From positions 89,210-153,209 of the forward strand of contig JAKVBU010000011.1 of NCBI GenBank assembly GCA_022446885.1: a DNA stretch of 64,000 nt, given 5' to 3'. The DNA is from Phycisphaerales bacterium (GTDB lineage: Bacteria > Planctomycetota > Phycisphaerae > Phycisphaerales > SM1A02). The position numbers were made by a program, and so were the translations under genes. Of this stretch, positions 50,539-58,828 are shown in pieces (within the stretch, counting starts at the first letter, position 1; every line of letters starts with the position of its first letter). The notes below the pieces were generated by a model. It ran no database searches and was not told the DNA's origin. It saw nothing but the letters and a program-made list of their open reading frames with translations.

Positions 50539-51201
50539 ATGCCCCCCCACCCCACTGTCGCCTATCAACCTCCAGCAGCGATTGGTTCGCCCATCGATGC
50601 CTTGGATGCCTGTCTTGACCGCCTGCAGTCCCGCAGATCAGTTCGGCACTTCTCCACGCGTGATGTGCCTAGGAAGTTGATCGAGCGCATCATTCAAGCC
50701 GCCGGTACAGCCCCTAGCGGCGCCAACAAGCAGCCCTGGCGATTCGTCGCCGTGTCGGATCCACAACTGAAGCGACAGATCCGCGAAGGTGCCGAGGCTG
50801 AAGAACGGACCTTCTATGACCACCGGGCAACCGCCGACTGGCTCCGCGATCTAGAGCCGCTGGGGACCGATGCCGACAAGCCCTTTCTGGAAGAGGCCCC
50901 CTGGCTGATCGTGGTCTTCAAACTCATGGAGGACGACATCCAGCAGAATGACTCTCGGCGGGTGTACTACGTCAATGAGTCAGTGGGCATCGCAACTGGC
51001 ATGTTGCTCGCGGCAGCAGCTCATGCGGGGCTGGCCACCCTCACCCATACGCCCAGCCCGATGGCCTTTCTCGGAGACATCCTCTCACGACCGCACTACG
51101 AGCGCCCCTTCTTGCTCATCCCGGTTGGATGGGCAGCCGACGACTGTCAGGTTCCGGACATCACTCGCAAGTCACTTGATCAGATTGCCGCCTGGCAGTG
51201 A
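50539..51201 (+). CDS. Nitroreductase-family protein resembling iodotyrosine deiodinase
   Basis: The 220-residue FMN-type protein resembles iodotyrosine deiodinase (IYD) more than ordinary nitroreductases: RRSVRHFS, APSGANKQPWRFV (FMN site), THTPSPMAFLGDIL, RPFLLIPVGWAADDCQVPD and RKSLDQI. The residues that hold the zwitterion of iodotyrosine in animal IYD, Glu, Tyr and Lys, have candidates in Glu89, Tyr93 (EERTFY) and Lys114 (TDADKPFLEEAP), with the same Glu-to-Tyr spacing of four. IYD removes halide from halotyrosines using reduced FMN; activity here is inferred. It overlaps the DUF456 gene by 4 bp (GTGA). The substrate could also be another aromatic. Confidence 0.85.
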   Translation: MPPHPTVAYQPPAAIGSPIDALDACLDRLQSRRSVRHFSTRDVPRKLIERIIQAAGTAPSGANKQPWRFVAVSDPQLKRQIREGAEAEERTFYDHRATADWLRDLEPLGTDADKPFLEEAPWLIVVFKLMEDDIQQNDSRRVYYVNESVGIATGMLLAAAAHAGLATLTHTPSPMAFLGDILSRPHYERPFLLIPVGWAADDCQVPDITRKSLDQIAAWQ

Positions 51202-51743
51202 CCGAGCTGATTCACTGGCTGATGGTGGGTGGATTTGCCGTCGCCGGCGCCGGTTGCATCCTACTGGTCATCATGCAGTTGCCCGGGACCTGGCTGATGC
51301 TGGTGCTGGCGGGTGGCTGTCAGATGGCGGATGCCTGGTGGCTGCGAGAAGATGCACAGGCTGGTTGGTGGGCGCTCGGCGCGGGGCTGGTACTCGCCCT
51401 GTGCGGCGAAGTCGCAGAGACCATGGCAGGTGCAGCGGGCGCCAAGGCTGGCGGCGCCGGGAAGCGTGGCATGTGGGGGGCGCTGCTGGGTGGAATAGCC
51501 GGTGGGCTGCTGGGCACCTTTCTCATTCCAATTCCGGTCATCGGATCGTTGTTGGGCGCAGTTGGGGGCGCATTTGCAGGGGCGTGTGTCGGCGAGTTGA
51601 CGGGGCGTTCCCCTCGTACGCTGCAGTCCACGCTCAAGCCTGCCGCCGGGGCAGCCGCAGGGCGGGCCGCAGGAACGCTCATCAAGGCAGTGCTGGCAGG
51701 GTTGATCTGGTTGGTTCTGCTTGTCGGGCTGGCCCTGAACTGA
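51198..51743 (+). CDS. DUF456 family membrane protein
   Basis: The 181-residue protein starts at GTG, overlapping the upstream stop by 4 bp (GTGA). It has hydrophobic helices at about 10-45 (FAVAGAGCILLVIMQLPGTWLMLVL), 55-75, 90-140 (glycine-rich GGIAGGLLGTFLIPIPVIGSLLGAVGG) and 160-180, a pattern shown by DUF456 proteins. These are small membrane proteins without known function. Cotranscription with the IYD-like enzyme suggests, but does not prove, a shared process. The stop is adjacent to the convergent pilB stop (51744). Confidence 0.75.
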   Translation: MTELIHWLMVGGFAVAGAGCILLVIMQLPGTWLMLVLAGGCQMADAWWLREDAQAGWWALGAGLVLALCGEVAETMAGAAGAKAGGAGKRGMWGALLGGIAGGLLGTFLIPIPVIGSLLGAVGGAFAGACVGELTGRSPRTLQSTLKPAAGAAAGRAAGTLIKAVLAGLIWLVLLVGLALN

Positions 51744-53498
51744 TCAGGCGTCTGTCACGCGGAGCACTTCCTGCCAGGACGTCTGACCGCGAGCCATCTT
51801 GGCGATCGCATCCATCCGCAGTGTCGCCATGCCTGAGGCGATGCATCGCTGCCTGAACTCGGCGACGGCGGGGTTGGAGGCGATCGCGTCACGCAATGTG
51901 TCATCTGGCACAAGCAGTTCGTGAATTCCCATCCGGCCTGAGTACCCGCTGTTGCGACAGGCATCACAGCCCGCCCCCTGAGCGATTCGCTTGGGTTCAA
52001 GATCACAGGTACTGAGCGCCACAGCTGCATCCTCAGGAACCTCCACGCTCGTGGTGCACGCCGGGCAGATCTTGCGAACCAGCCGCTGGGCCAGCACACC
52101 ATTGACTGCGCCGCTGACCAGATACGGCTCGATCCCAATGTTGATCAAACGAGTGACTGATGAGGGTGCATCATTCGTGTGCAATGTGGACAACACAAGG
52201 TGGCCCGTCAGCGCGGCCTGCGTCGCGATGGTCGCAGTCTCACTGTCTCGAATCTCACCGACCATCACAACATCGGGGTCCTGACGCAAGAGTGCCCGCA
52301 GCGCCGCTGCGAAAGTCATGCCGATGCGCTCGTGCGTCTGAATCTGTGTAATCCCGCCGATCCGGTACTCAATGGGGTCCTCCACGGTCGAGACATTCGA
52401 ACGACCGAGATCCAGCTCCTGAAGCGATGCATAGAGCGTCGTGGTCTTGCCTGATCCGGTCGGGCCAGTGACGAGAATGATGCCGCTTGACCGAGCCACC
52501 TCCGCTCGCCAGCCAGCAAGCACAGCATCATCGAATCCCAGATCACCAAGAGGTACTTGAATGGCCTTGTTGTCGAGAATCCGAAGGACAGTCTTTTCGC
52601 CATGCGGCGTAGGGCAGGTGGACACACGTAGATCCAGAGTCCGACCCAGAACCGACACGCGAATGCGCCCGTCCTGCGGCAGGCGCCGCTCAGCAATGTC
52701 CAAGGATGCCATGATCTTCATTCTGCTGGTGATGGATGCATGCATTCGTCGAGGCGGAGACAGTGCGTCGTACAGCACACCATCGATTCGAAACCGAACT
52801 CTGGAGTCGCCATCACATGGCTCGATGTGAATGTCCGAGGCGCCATCTCGCACGGCAGTCTGAATGATGTGATTGACGAAGCGCACGACCGGCGAGGCGT
52901 CGGCATCTTCGTCCTCTTCCTCAGAAGGCGTATCGAGCACGGATACACCTTCATCTTCGACATCAGCGAGAATCGCCTCGACATCGTCATCGGCGCACTG
53001 TTGAGCGCGAATGTGATCAACAGCCGCCTGCACATCTGAGCTCGTTACCAGAACATGCTTGACCGATGCCACAGACAGCAGGCTGCGAACTTCGTCAATC
53101 AGGTGGGCTTCGTGGGCCATGGTCGTACCTACGACGAGCCTGTCGCTCTCCATCCTCAATGGCAGTAGCGATCGCTCCTGGCAGTACATCGCGCCAAGAC
53201 GATCGAAGGCGTCGTGGTCAATCGCATCGGGCGCGACACGCTCAAAGGACATGCCCGCGACTTCTGCAGCTGCCTCCTGCACCCGAATCTCATCAACCCC
53301 CATGTCCACGAGGATCGACTCAAGACGTCGTCCAGGCGCATGCTTGATGACCCGCATCGCCTCATCGAGTTGGTCGCGCCGAATCTCGCCTGCTTCAAGC
53401 AATCGCGCCCCAAGATCCGGCCCCTTCTGATCTTCTGATCCGGGGGCCCAGATGTCACGAATCGCCGCCTTTGCTCGGGCATCATCAGACATGTTCAA
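51744..53498 (-). CDS. pilB: Type IV pilus/type II secretion assembly ATPase PilB/GspE
   Basis: The 584-residue protein is the extension ATPase of pili. It has an N-terminal MshEN-like domain (about 20-170), Walker A TGPTGSGKTTTLYA, Asp box STVEDPIEYRIGG, Walker B VMVGEIRDSETA, His box GHLVLSTLHTND, and a zinc site CPAC...CDAC (ICPACTTSVE, GAGCDACRNSGY). The start is a TTG at 53498, chosen because AGGAG is 7 nt upstream and it overlaps the previous stop (TTGA); the ATG two codons inside would leave the AGGAG 13 nt away. It is the last of the pilM-N-O-P-like-B set. Its partner PilT lies at 6.5 kb. Confidence 0.94.
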   Translation of the reverse strand: MNMSDDARAKAAIRDIWAPGSEDQKGPDLGARLLEAGEIRRDQLDEAMRVIKHAPGRRLESILVDMGVDEIRVQEAAAEVAGMSFERVAPDAIDHDAFDRLGAMYCQERSLLPLRMESDRLVVGTTMAHEAHLIDEVRSLLSVASVKHVLVTSSDVQAAVDHIRAQQCADDDVEAILADVEDEGVSVLDTPSEEEDEDADASPVVRFVNHIIQTAVRDGASDIHIEPCDGDSRVRFRIDGVLYDALSPPRRMHASITSRMKIMASLDIAERRLPQDGRIRVSVLGRTLDLRVSTCPTPHGEKTVLRILDNKAIQVPLGDLGFDDAVLAGWRAEVARSSGIILVTGPTGSGKTTTLYASLQELDLGRSNVSTVEDPIEYRIGGITQIQTHERIGMTFAAALRALLRQDPDVVMVGEIRDSETATIATQAALTGHLVLSTLHTNDAPSSVTRLINIGIEPYLVSGAVNGVLAQRLVRKICPACTTSVEVPEDAAVALSTCDLEPKRIAQGAGCDACRNSGYSGRMGIHELLVPDDTLRDAIASNPAVAEFRQRCIASGMATLRMDAIAKMARGQTSWQEVLRVTDA

Positions 53499-54136
53499 GG
53501 GGAGTCTCCTCGCGGCGAAATCGGAACACGACCGCGAATGACAACGCCGTCATCACGACCAAGCTCTACCTCCAGATCATGCGCCCCCACGGCTATCAAA
53601 GTGGCGAGGAAGTCGTCCTCGGTTCGAACCTGCGTTCCCAGTGGCATTCGAACGCCGTCCACAAGGGCTACGGTGACGGTGCCGCTCATGACCATCGACA
53701 CCTCCATCCGCTCCATTCGACGCCGAAGCATCGCATCACCTCCGGCGGAGGGCTGCTGGCCCGCTGCCGCCGACGCCGATGCGCCTCCTGACAGGAATGG
53801 GTTGCATCGCAGTTGAGAGAGAGGCACCTGCCAACGATGCACGTCGGACTCCAACAAGGTGCTGAACTGACTCGCAGCCTCACCTTCGCTGGAGGAAGGA
53901 TCTTGAGCTGAACCCAGGAACCCATCGATCCGATTGTCGAGATCCGTCTGGGCTATCGCCTGTGCCGGTCCACCTGCCAGAAACCGCATGACGACGATTG
54001 CCAGCACCCCACCGCCCACCGCAACGGCCATCAAGCCGCGGCGGCGACTTCCAAAGGCGTGATTCTCTGTAGAGACATGACCATCACAACTGAGATCACC
54101 TTCAGGCTCATCCACGGCGAGTGGCTTGAACATCAT
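53495..54136 (-). CDS. PilP/GspC-like pilus inner-membrane protein
   Basis: The 213-residue protein has a cytoplasmic N-terminus, a transmembrane helix at about 35-52 (LMAVAVGGGVLAIVVMRFL), a linker with Ser/Ala/Gly, and a C-terminal beta-rich domain. The part VALVDGVRMPLGTQVRTEDDFLATLIAVG is the shape of the HR/PilP domain (a short beta-sandwich that touches the secretin). It is assigned mainly by position, between pilO-like and pilB, with ATGA overlap on the upstream side and TTGA on the downstream side. It lacks a lipobox, unlike E. coli/Pseudomonas PilP. Confidence 0.6.
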   Translation of the reverse strand: MMFKPLAVDEPEGDLSCDGHVSTENHAFGSRRRGLMAVAVGGGVLAIVVMRFLAGGPAQAIAQTDLDNRIDGFLGSAQDPSSSEGEAASQFSTLLESDVHRWQVPLSQLRCNPFLSGGASASAAAGQQPSAGGDAMLRRRMERMEVSMVMSGTVTVALVDGVRMPLGTQVRTEDDFLATLIAVGAHDLEVELGRDDGVVIRGRVPISPRGDSP

Positions 54137-54720
54137 TTTGAGGTCTCCATCGCCAGATTCGGCACGCTGTCCGCGAAGCAGATGCGAAGGGTGAATCGCG
54201 CACTGACCGATCCTGCTGGCGCATCGCTGCTCGAAGCGGAGACAGATCGCGTGGCCTCCTTCAGGGTCAGATCGCTGACTCTCGTCAGACGTGGCATTCG
54301 CTCCAACTCCAACAGGAATCGATAGAAGCCCTCGAACGACCCCGACATCTCGACATCAAGTGGCTGTTCCATGTACAGGCCTGCGCTTTCAGGGCTCGTT
54401 GTCTTCACTGATCTGACATTGAGGTCATGGCTTGCCGCGGTCTGCCAGATCCGCTCGAGAATGCCCTCTACGTCCTGACGCTTGGGGAGCCTCGCCTCCA
54501 CTGAATTGACAAGTCGTTCCCCTTCCTCAAGCGCAGCCTCCAGATGAGGCACCTTGGCCATGACCTCAGCGAGTGTGTCCAGACGTGCCTGCCGAGACGC
54601 GATGTCCGCCATTGCCGACTCGATGTCTTCGCCTCTTGGACTGAAGATGAAGAACCAGGCCGCCAGGGGAATCGCACCCAACACACAGAAGAAGGTGATC
54701 TGTCTGGTGCGCGCGGTCAC
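54133..54720 (-). CDS. PilO/GspM-like pilus assembly protein
   Basis: The 195-residue protein is a bitopic protein: N-terminal TM helix (about 8-27, ITFFCVLGAIPLAAWFFIFS), coiled coil (about 30-75, MADIASRQARLDTLAEVMAKV), and an alpha/beta domain (SGSFEGFYRFLLELERMPRLTRVSDLTL) typical of PilO. PilO pairs with PilN in the periplasm. GTG start at 54720 overlaps the pilN stop by 4 bp (GTGA), and the stop overlaps the next gene (ATGA). The position supports the call. Confidence 0.8.
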   Translation of the reverse strand: MTARTRQITFFCVLGAIPLAAWFFIFSPRGEDIESAMADIASRQARLDTLAEVMAKVPHLEAALEEGERLVNSVEARLPKRQDVEGILERIWQTAASHDLNVRSVKTTSPESAGLYMEQPLDVEMSGSFEGFYRFLLELERMPRLTRVSDLTLKEATRSVSASSSDAPAGSVSARFTLRICFADSVPNLAMETSK

Positions 54721-55412
54721 GGTGCACCTCCTGCATCAGCGATTGAGTCTTCCAGCTCACGCCCTGTCAATCGCAGGTCTGCATCGGGCCCCAGTGCGCA
54801 GGTGATCCGGAACTGCCTGACCATGCGTCCTTCCATCTCGGTCTCTTCCGAAAACTGCAACACGACCTCCTCGATCAATGGGTGCTGGTTGAGTGCTGCG
54901 AGGAACGCCGACACTTGTAGATCTGTGGGTGCAAACCCCAACAGCGCCACGTCTGTGCGGTATCGCGGTGCCGTGGGTGGTGCTGGATCGACCTGGCATG
55001 CCCGCGACGCTCGACCCGGAGTCGGTGTGGGCGATGGCGGTTTGATAGCCCTCGCATGCAGATCGAATTCGAGCAGACCCAAACCCGCCGGCATCCGATT
55101 GATGAACTCGGCGATCAACACCGATCTGGGAAGCCGCTCGACCAGAGCCGCGGCGACAAGTGCGCGATCGTGGATCGTGGCCAACCGAGCCTCCAGCTCG
55201 GCCACGGCCTCAACCTGATCCCCAGCCTCGGCATACCGCTGAGCAATCTGATCCCTCGCCTGCAGGACGTGCATCCAATCTGACCGCTGAACGAGGAATG
55301 CAATCGTGACTGCCAGAACCACGACGCCGAACAACACGAAACCGATCCGGTACGTTCGCCCGTCCTGTCGATGTTCGACATACTCACTGGGCAGAAAATC
55401 ATCTCGAGCCAC
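54717..55412 (-). CDS. PilN-like pilus assembly protein
   Basis: The 231-residue protein starts VARDDFLPSEYVEHRQDG (short cytoplasmic PilN-type motif that contacts PilM), has a TM helix at about 25-43 (IGFVLFGVVVLAVTIAFLV), a coiled coil (about 50-85) and a ferredoxin-like C-terminal domain (VALLGFAPTDLQVSAFLAALN). The GTG at 55412 has GGGAGG 9 nt upstream and lies 14 bp inside pilM; the frame is open to 55628. PilN links cytoplasmic PilM to the periplasmic PilO/P ring. The middle holds an unusual Pro-rich stretch (AIKPPSPTPTPGRASRA). Confidence 0.78.
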   Translation of the reverse strand: MARDDFLPSEYVEHRQDGRTYRIGFVLFGVVVLAVTIAFLVQRSDWMHVLQARDQIAQRYAEAGDQVEAVAELEARLATIHDRALVAAALVERLPRSVLIAEFINRMPAGLGLLEFDLHARAIKPPSPTPTPGRASRACQVDPAPPTAPRYRTDVALLGFAPTDLQVSAFLAALNQHPLIEEVVLQFSEETEMEGRMVRQFRITCALGPDADLRLTGRELEDSIADAGGAP

Positions 55413-56577
55413 GGCGGCGTCCTCCCGTCTGCATGGATGCAAGGCCTGCGACGAGCGCCCAGTGCGGGCGAGCTTCGTCTGGGTTTTGCTCTTGCACCAG
55501 TCCAGGTAAGGGCTGCATCGCAGCCAGTGGATCGCCCACCTGACCTGCAAGATGCAACGACTGCACGATGTCTCGGCAGAGCCAGTCAAGCCTTGCTTCC
55601 CCACCGGTGAAGACGACCCGATCGACACGCTGGTCCGGCCAACGGTCCTGGTGTTGCCTGATGCACAGGCGCAATTCGTCCGTCAGTTGCCCGATGACGG
55701 GCCTGATTGGTCCGAGCATGTCGCTCATAGTTGATCCTGACGCAACAGGATCGAGGGAGGGGACTACCCCTTCTCCCCGACGGTCCAGCACCAACATGCC
55801 ACCGCCCTCTTCCGCGCCCTGCGGCACGGCCAGGGGTGTGGCGGAGGGTGTCTTTGGTGCAACCGGTGACCATGAGACACGGTTCTTGCGAGCCTCGATC
55901 ACATCGCACTTCAGCGACTGCGCCAGGCAGTCGTCCATGTGTCGGCCACCTACAGAGATGCTCCTTGCTTGAACGATCTCTCGACCACGTGCAATCACAC
56001 AGGTCGTACCACCCGCCCCTATATCTACGTACATAGTGCCGATGTCACCGTCCTCCACTCGACGATTGACGTGATCGAACGCGGCAACCATCGGCAAAGG
56101 CTGTGCGACAACTCCCACCACGTCGAGCCCCAAATGGTGCAGCGCTTCCACATGCCGAAGCACAACGCTGCGGGGCATCGCTTGACAGATGACATCGCGG
56201 TGAACGCTTCCACTCGTATCCACCTCGATCGCCCGAACCATCCACTCGTCATCAGTGGGGGGCAGTTTGGCCCGCATGGCCAGTTCCAGATCCATCTGGG
56301 CAGATCGCTCCAGTTGCATCGCCTGTAGGAGGGTGCAGTACGCCGGCATGGCAACTACAACACTGCGGCCCTTGAAACGCCCGGATCCCATTGCATCTCG
56401 CATGCCGCTCTGAAGGATGCCAACCCGCGCTTCAAGATCGTCCTCGATTCCCTCAGGAAATGAGATCGCCGTGGTCGCACTGATCGCCTCGTCCTCAAGT
56501 TGCAGCAACTTGATCGATGACCATCCCAAATCGATGGCGATGGGTTGTACGTTGGAGGTTCGAAGGCGTAGACGCAT
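55399..56577 (-). CDS. pilM: Type IV pilus assembly ATPase-like protein PilM
   Basis: PilM is an actin-fold cytoplasmic protein that gathers PilN and PilB beneath the pilus. The 392-residue protein has the phosphate-1 motif IAIDLGWSSIKLLQLE, phosphate-2 region YVDIGAGGTTCVIARG and adenosine site VVFTGGEARL, in the FtsA/PilM order. CTGGAG is before the ATG at 56577. It is the first gene of the MNOP-like-B operon; the 179 bp upstream contain the mqnB terminator and no clear promoter. It overlaps pilN by 14 bp. Confidence 0.9.
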   Translation of the reverse strand: MRLRLRTSNVQPIAIDLGWSSIKLLQLEDEAISATTAISFPEGIEDDLEARVGILQSGMRDAMGSGRFKGRSVVVAMPAYCTLLQAMQLERSAQMDLELAMRAKLPPTDDEWMVRAIEVDTSGSVHRDVICQAMPRSVVLRHVEALHHLGLDVVGVVAQPLPMVAAFDHVNRRVEDGDIGTMYVDIGAGGTTCVIARGREIVQARSISVGGRHMDDCLAQSLKCDVIEARKNRVSWSPVAPKTPSATPLAVPQGAEEGGGMLVLDRRGEGVVPSLDPVASGSTMSDMLGPIRPVIGQLTDELRLCIRQHQDRWPDQRVDRVVFTGGEARLDWLCRDIVQSLHLAGQVGDPLAAMQPLPGLVQEQNPDEARPHWALVAGLASMQTGGRRRGSR

Positions 56578-56702
56578 GATGGCTCCAGGGGCACCTAGGC
56601 CCAGCGGGACTCCAGCAACGTCGGCAAGCCTCAGTGCCTGCTGAAGGCGCCATGCACACGTCTTGGCGGGATTTCGAGGGAGAGTGCTGTGGCGCGGAAC
56701 AA

Positions 56703-56719
56703 TGCGCCTGCAAGGCGCA
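56703..56719 (-). terminator. Possible terminator after the nucleosidase gene
   Basis: On the minus strand TGCGCC-TTGCA-GGCGCA is followed by TTGTT. The stem is 6 bp (an alternative GCCTGC/GCAGGC pairing overlaps it) and the T-run is short, so it is weak. It lies 37 nt past the mqnB-like stop. Confidence 0.4.
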
Positions 56720-56755
56720 GGCGGTTTGGTCGGCCTGCGCTACCTTTGCCGGCCC

Positions 56756-57379
56756 TCAGGTGACCTGATCGACGAACGCTCGAACTCGGCCGGCGAGTGC
56801 CTCAAGGGCCTTGGGCAACTCCCACACCTGTTCGTTCCGGTCGCCTGTCGTATTGCTGGCGGCTCGGATCTCGATCGCTGGTACACCAGCTCTAGCCGCA
56901 GCCCGAAGCACCGCGACACCTTCCATCGCCTCCATGGCTGCCCCGGTGCGGGCAGCGACCTCTGCTGCACGTTCGTGGGTTCCTGAGCACGTGACCACGG
57001 ACGCGACGGGTACGCCCGGCATGAGGTTGGCAGCTACGGCAGCAAGCGTGGGATCAGCGTTCAGCGCGTTGCGTTCACTCAGGCCGGCATCAAATCCCAT
57101 CTGGGCGACACGCTTGAACCCGTCGGGAGTCACCATGCCCAGATCGGCATCCACACAGGGATCTGCATAGGCGACATCACCTATCTGCAATCCTGCCCCG
57201 GGAAGCAGACCGCTCACCCCAACATTGGCAACACAACTCACATGCGGATGCTGCACTAGAAACGCCGCGACTGCGGCCGCTGCGTTAGCCGGGCCGATGC
57301 CAGTAGTGATGAGGTGCGCCCCCTCGACTTGCCCGATGGCCCGCGCTTCCTGCTCAACAGCCGCCACCAGCAGCAACAT
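56756..57379 (-). CDS. Futalosine hydrolase / MTAN-like nucleosidase
   Basis: The 207-residue protein has the PNP/MTA-SAH nucleosidase fold: TGIGPANAAAAVAA, ANVGVSGLLPG, VTCSGTHERAA, AMEAMEGVAVLRAA and EIRAASNTTGDRN. The sequence AMEAMEG with Glu is at the MTAN ribose-binding position. The C-terminal EIRAASNTTGDRNEQVW is the form seen in MqnB futalosine hydrolases of the futalosine menaquinone pathway. MTAN is an alternative. It ends 4 bp after hisS on the same strand and is probably translated from the same transcript; the overlap of function is none. Confidence 0.78.
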   Translation of the reverse strand: MLLLVAAVEQEARAIGQVEGAHLITTGIGPANAAAAVAAFLVQHPHVSCVANVGVSGLLPGAGLQIGDVAYADPCVDADLGMVTPDGFKRVAQMGFDAGLSERNALNADPTLAAVAANLMPGVPVASVVTCSGTHERAAEVAARTGAAMEAMEGVAVLRAAARAGVPAIEIRAASNTTGDRNEQVWELPKALEALAGRVRAFVDQVT

Positions 57380-57382
57380 CGA

Positions 57383-58711
57383 TCAGCCCCCAGTTCGACG
57401 CAAAACAATGTGCACATCGGCCAGCGGTAGTTCCTGCTGCGTTCCCCCATCCAGGTCCTTGAGCACAACCTGCCCCTGTGAGAGTTCGTCGCCCAGGATC
57501 AGAACGAATCGTGCCCGGCACCCAGACGCCTCACGCAATTGCTTGCCGATGTTGCGAGTGGCCTTGTGCGTGTGTCGCACGTGCAAGCCTGAATCACGCA
57601 AGGCCGTAGCCAGTGGGATGAGACGATCTTCAGCCTCATCGGATCCTGATGAAGCGATGAACACATCGGGGCGTGGCCCACCGGTGACAGACTCGTCCAG
57701 CAGGCCCTTGTCTTCAAGGAGCAACCCGAGCACGACATCTCCCATGCCAAATCCGCAAGCGGGTACCTCCGGGCCGCCGAACAGCGACACCAACTTGTCG
57801 TATCGACCTCCGCCGGCAACAGCCCGCTCGGCGCCGGCCAGATCGTGAATCTCCCAGACGGTGCCTGTGTAGTAGGCCAAGCCCCGGACAATGCCTGGAT
57901 CCCAATCGCACCATGACAGCAATCCGCGGCGCTCCAGTGCTTCTGACAAGCCGGCCAGAGCCTCGAGGGCCTCTTCCGGCAGACCGTTGTCCGTTGCAAG
58001 TTTGACCGGCGACTGCTCCCCCGGTAGTCGGCATGAAGCCATTGCATCGAGACGCTCAACCGCCGCCGCATCGAGCCCAAGGCTCGCTGCCTCTTTGGCG
58101 AATGCCTCTGATGGCATCTTGGCCCGTTTGTCAACCAACGTGAAGGCCGCATCCATTGCGGTTGCCGGCACCCCCAGCGCCGACAAAAGCGCTGCGGCAG
58201 TGCCTCGATGGTTGATTCGAACACGAACGTCACTTGAGGTGAGCCCGAGTTGGCGCAAGGCCGTGACGGCGACGGCTATGACCTCTGCGTCACCATCGTG
58301 CCCGGGCAGTCCGAGGCAATCAACATTCCACTGTCGATGCTCACGCAACCGACCTCGCTGTGGCCGCTCGGCCCGAAACAGATCGGGAATGGCGAACCAC
58401 TTGGTTGGTGTCGCAAGAGACCGCCCCTGGGCCGCCGCCATGCGGGCGAGCGTGGGCGTGAACTCCGGCCGCAGGGCGTAGTCAACATCGCCGCCGCTTC
58501 GCTGAAAAGAGAAGAGCTCGCTGACAATGCCATCGCCGCTCTTGACCGTGTAGAGATCGAGGTGTTCGAAGGTGGGGCCGTCGATTTCTTCAAAGCCGTG
58601 CCGAATGGCTGCATCACGCCAGGCACACTCAATGTGTCGCCGGACCGCCATCGCATCGGGCAGGAAATCCCGGGTGCCCTTGGGCCGCTGAAATGACCGG
58701 TCAGTTCCCAT
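57383..58711 (-). CDS. hisS: Histidyl-tRNA synthetase
   Basis: HisS charges tRNA-His. The 442-residue protein has the class II motifs: motif 1 region with GTRDFLPDAMAVRR, motif 2 YALRPEFTPTLARM and RAERPQRGRLREHRQWNVD, the histidyl-specific GGGRYDKLVSLFGG, and motif 3 PACGFGMGDVVLGLL, then an anticodon-binding domain. The start at 58711 is chosen (MGTDRSFQRPKGTRDF); the frame is open to 58738. A TAGAGT hexamer lies 8 nt before this ATG with no Shine-Dalgarno sequence, as for the lipoprotein gene at 8119. Confidence 0.95.
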   Translation of the reverse strand: MGTDRSFQRPKGTRDFLPDAMAVRRHIECAWRDAAIRHGFEEIDGPTFEHLDLYTVKSGDGIVSELFSFQRSGGDVDYALRPEFTPTLARMAAAQGRSLATPTKWFAIPDLFRAERPQRGRLREHRQWNVDCLGLPGHDGDAEVIAVAVTALRQLGLTSSDVRVRINHRGTAAALLSALGVPATAMDAAFTLVDKRAKMPSEAFAKEAASLGLDAAAVERLDAMASCRLPGEQSPVKLATDNGLPEEALEALAGLSEALERRGLLSWCDWDPGIVRGLAYYTGTVWEIHDLAGAERAVAGGGRYDKLVSLFGGPEVPACGFGMGDVVLGLLLEDKGLLDESVTGGPRPDVFIASSGSDEAEDRLIPLATALRDSGLHVRHTHKATRNIGKQLREASGCRARFVLILGDELSQGQVVLKDLDGGTQQELPLADVHIVLRRTGG

Positions 58712-58719
58712 GCGGCGGC

Positions 58720-58725
58720 ACTCTA
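58720..58725 (-). promoter_or_regulatory. -10-like TAGAGT 8 nt before hisS start
   Basis: The minus strand reads TAGAGT, GCCGCCGC, ATG. The sequence and spacing match the hexamer before the lipoprotein gene at 8119. It predicts a leaderless hisS-mqnB transcript. Confidence 0.5.
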
Positions 58726-58752
58726 TCAGAGGGCCCAAAAACGCTCAGAGCG

Positions 58753-58787
58753 CAAGAAACGGGCGGGCAGCCGAAGCTGCCCGCCCG
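58753..58787 (-). terminator. Terminator after the large dockerin gene (UUCG-capped)
   Basis: A perfect 12-bp stem (58760-58771 with 58776-58787) closes a TTCG loop on the minus strand, forming the stable C(UUCG)G tetraloop, followed by TTTCTTG. It lies 42 nt past the stop at 58829 and just before the hisS promoter, isolating the two units. A smaller 6-bp stem with the same loop lies at 58803-58818. Confidence 0.75.
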
Positions 58788-58828
58788 TGGATTCACACAT
58801 TTGGTCGCCGAAGCGACCGGACCACCAC

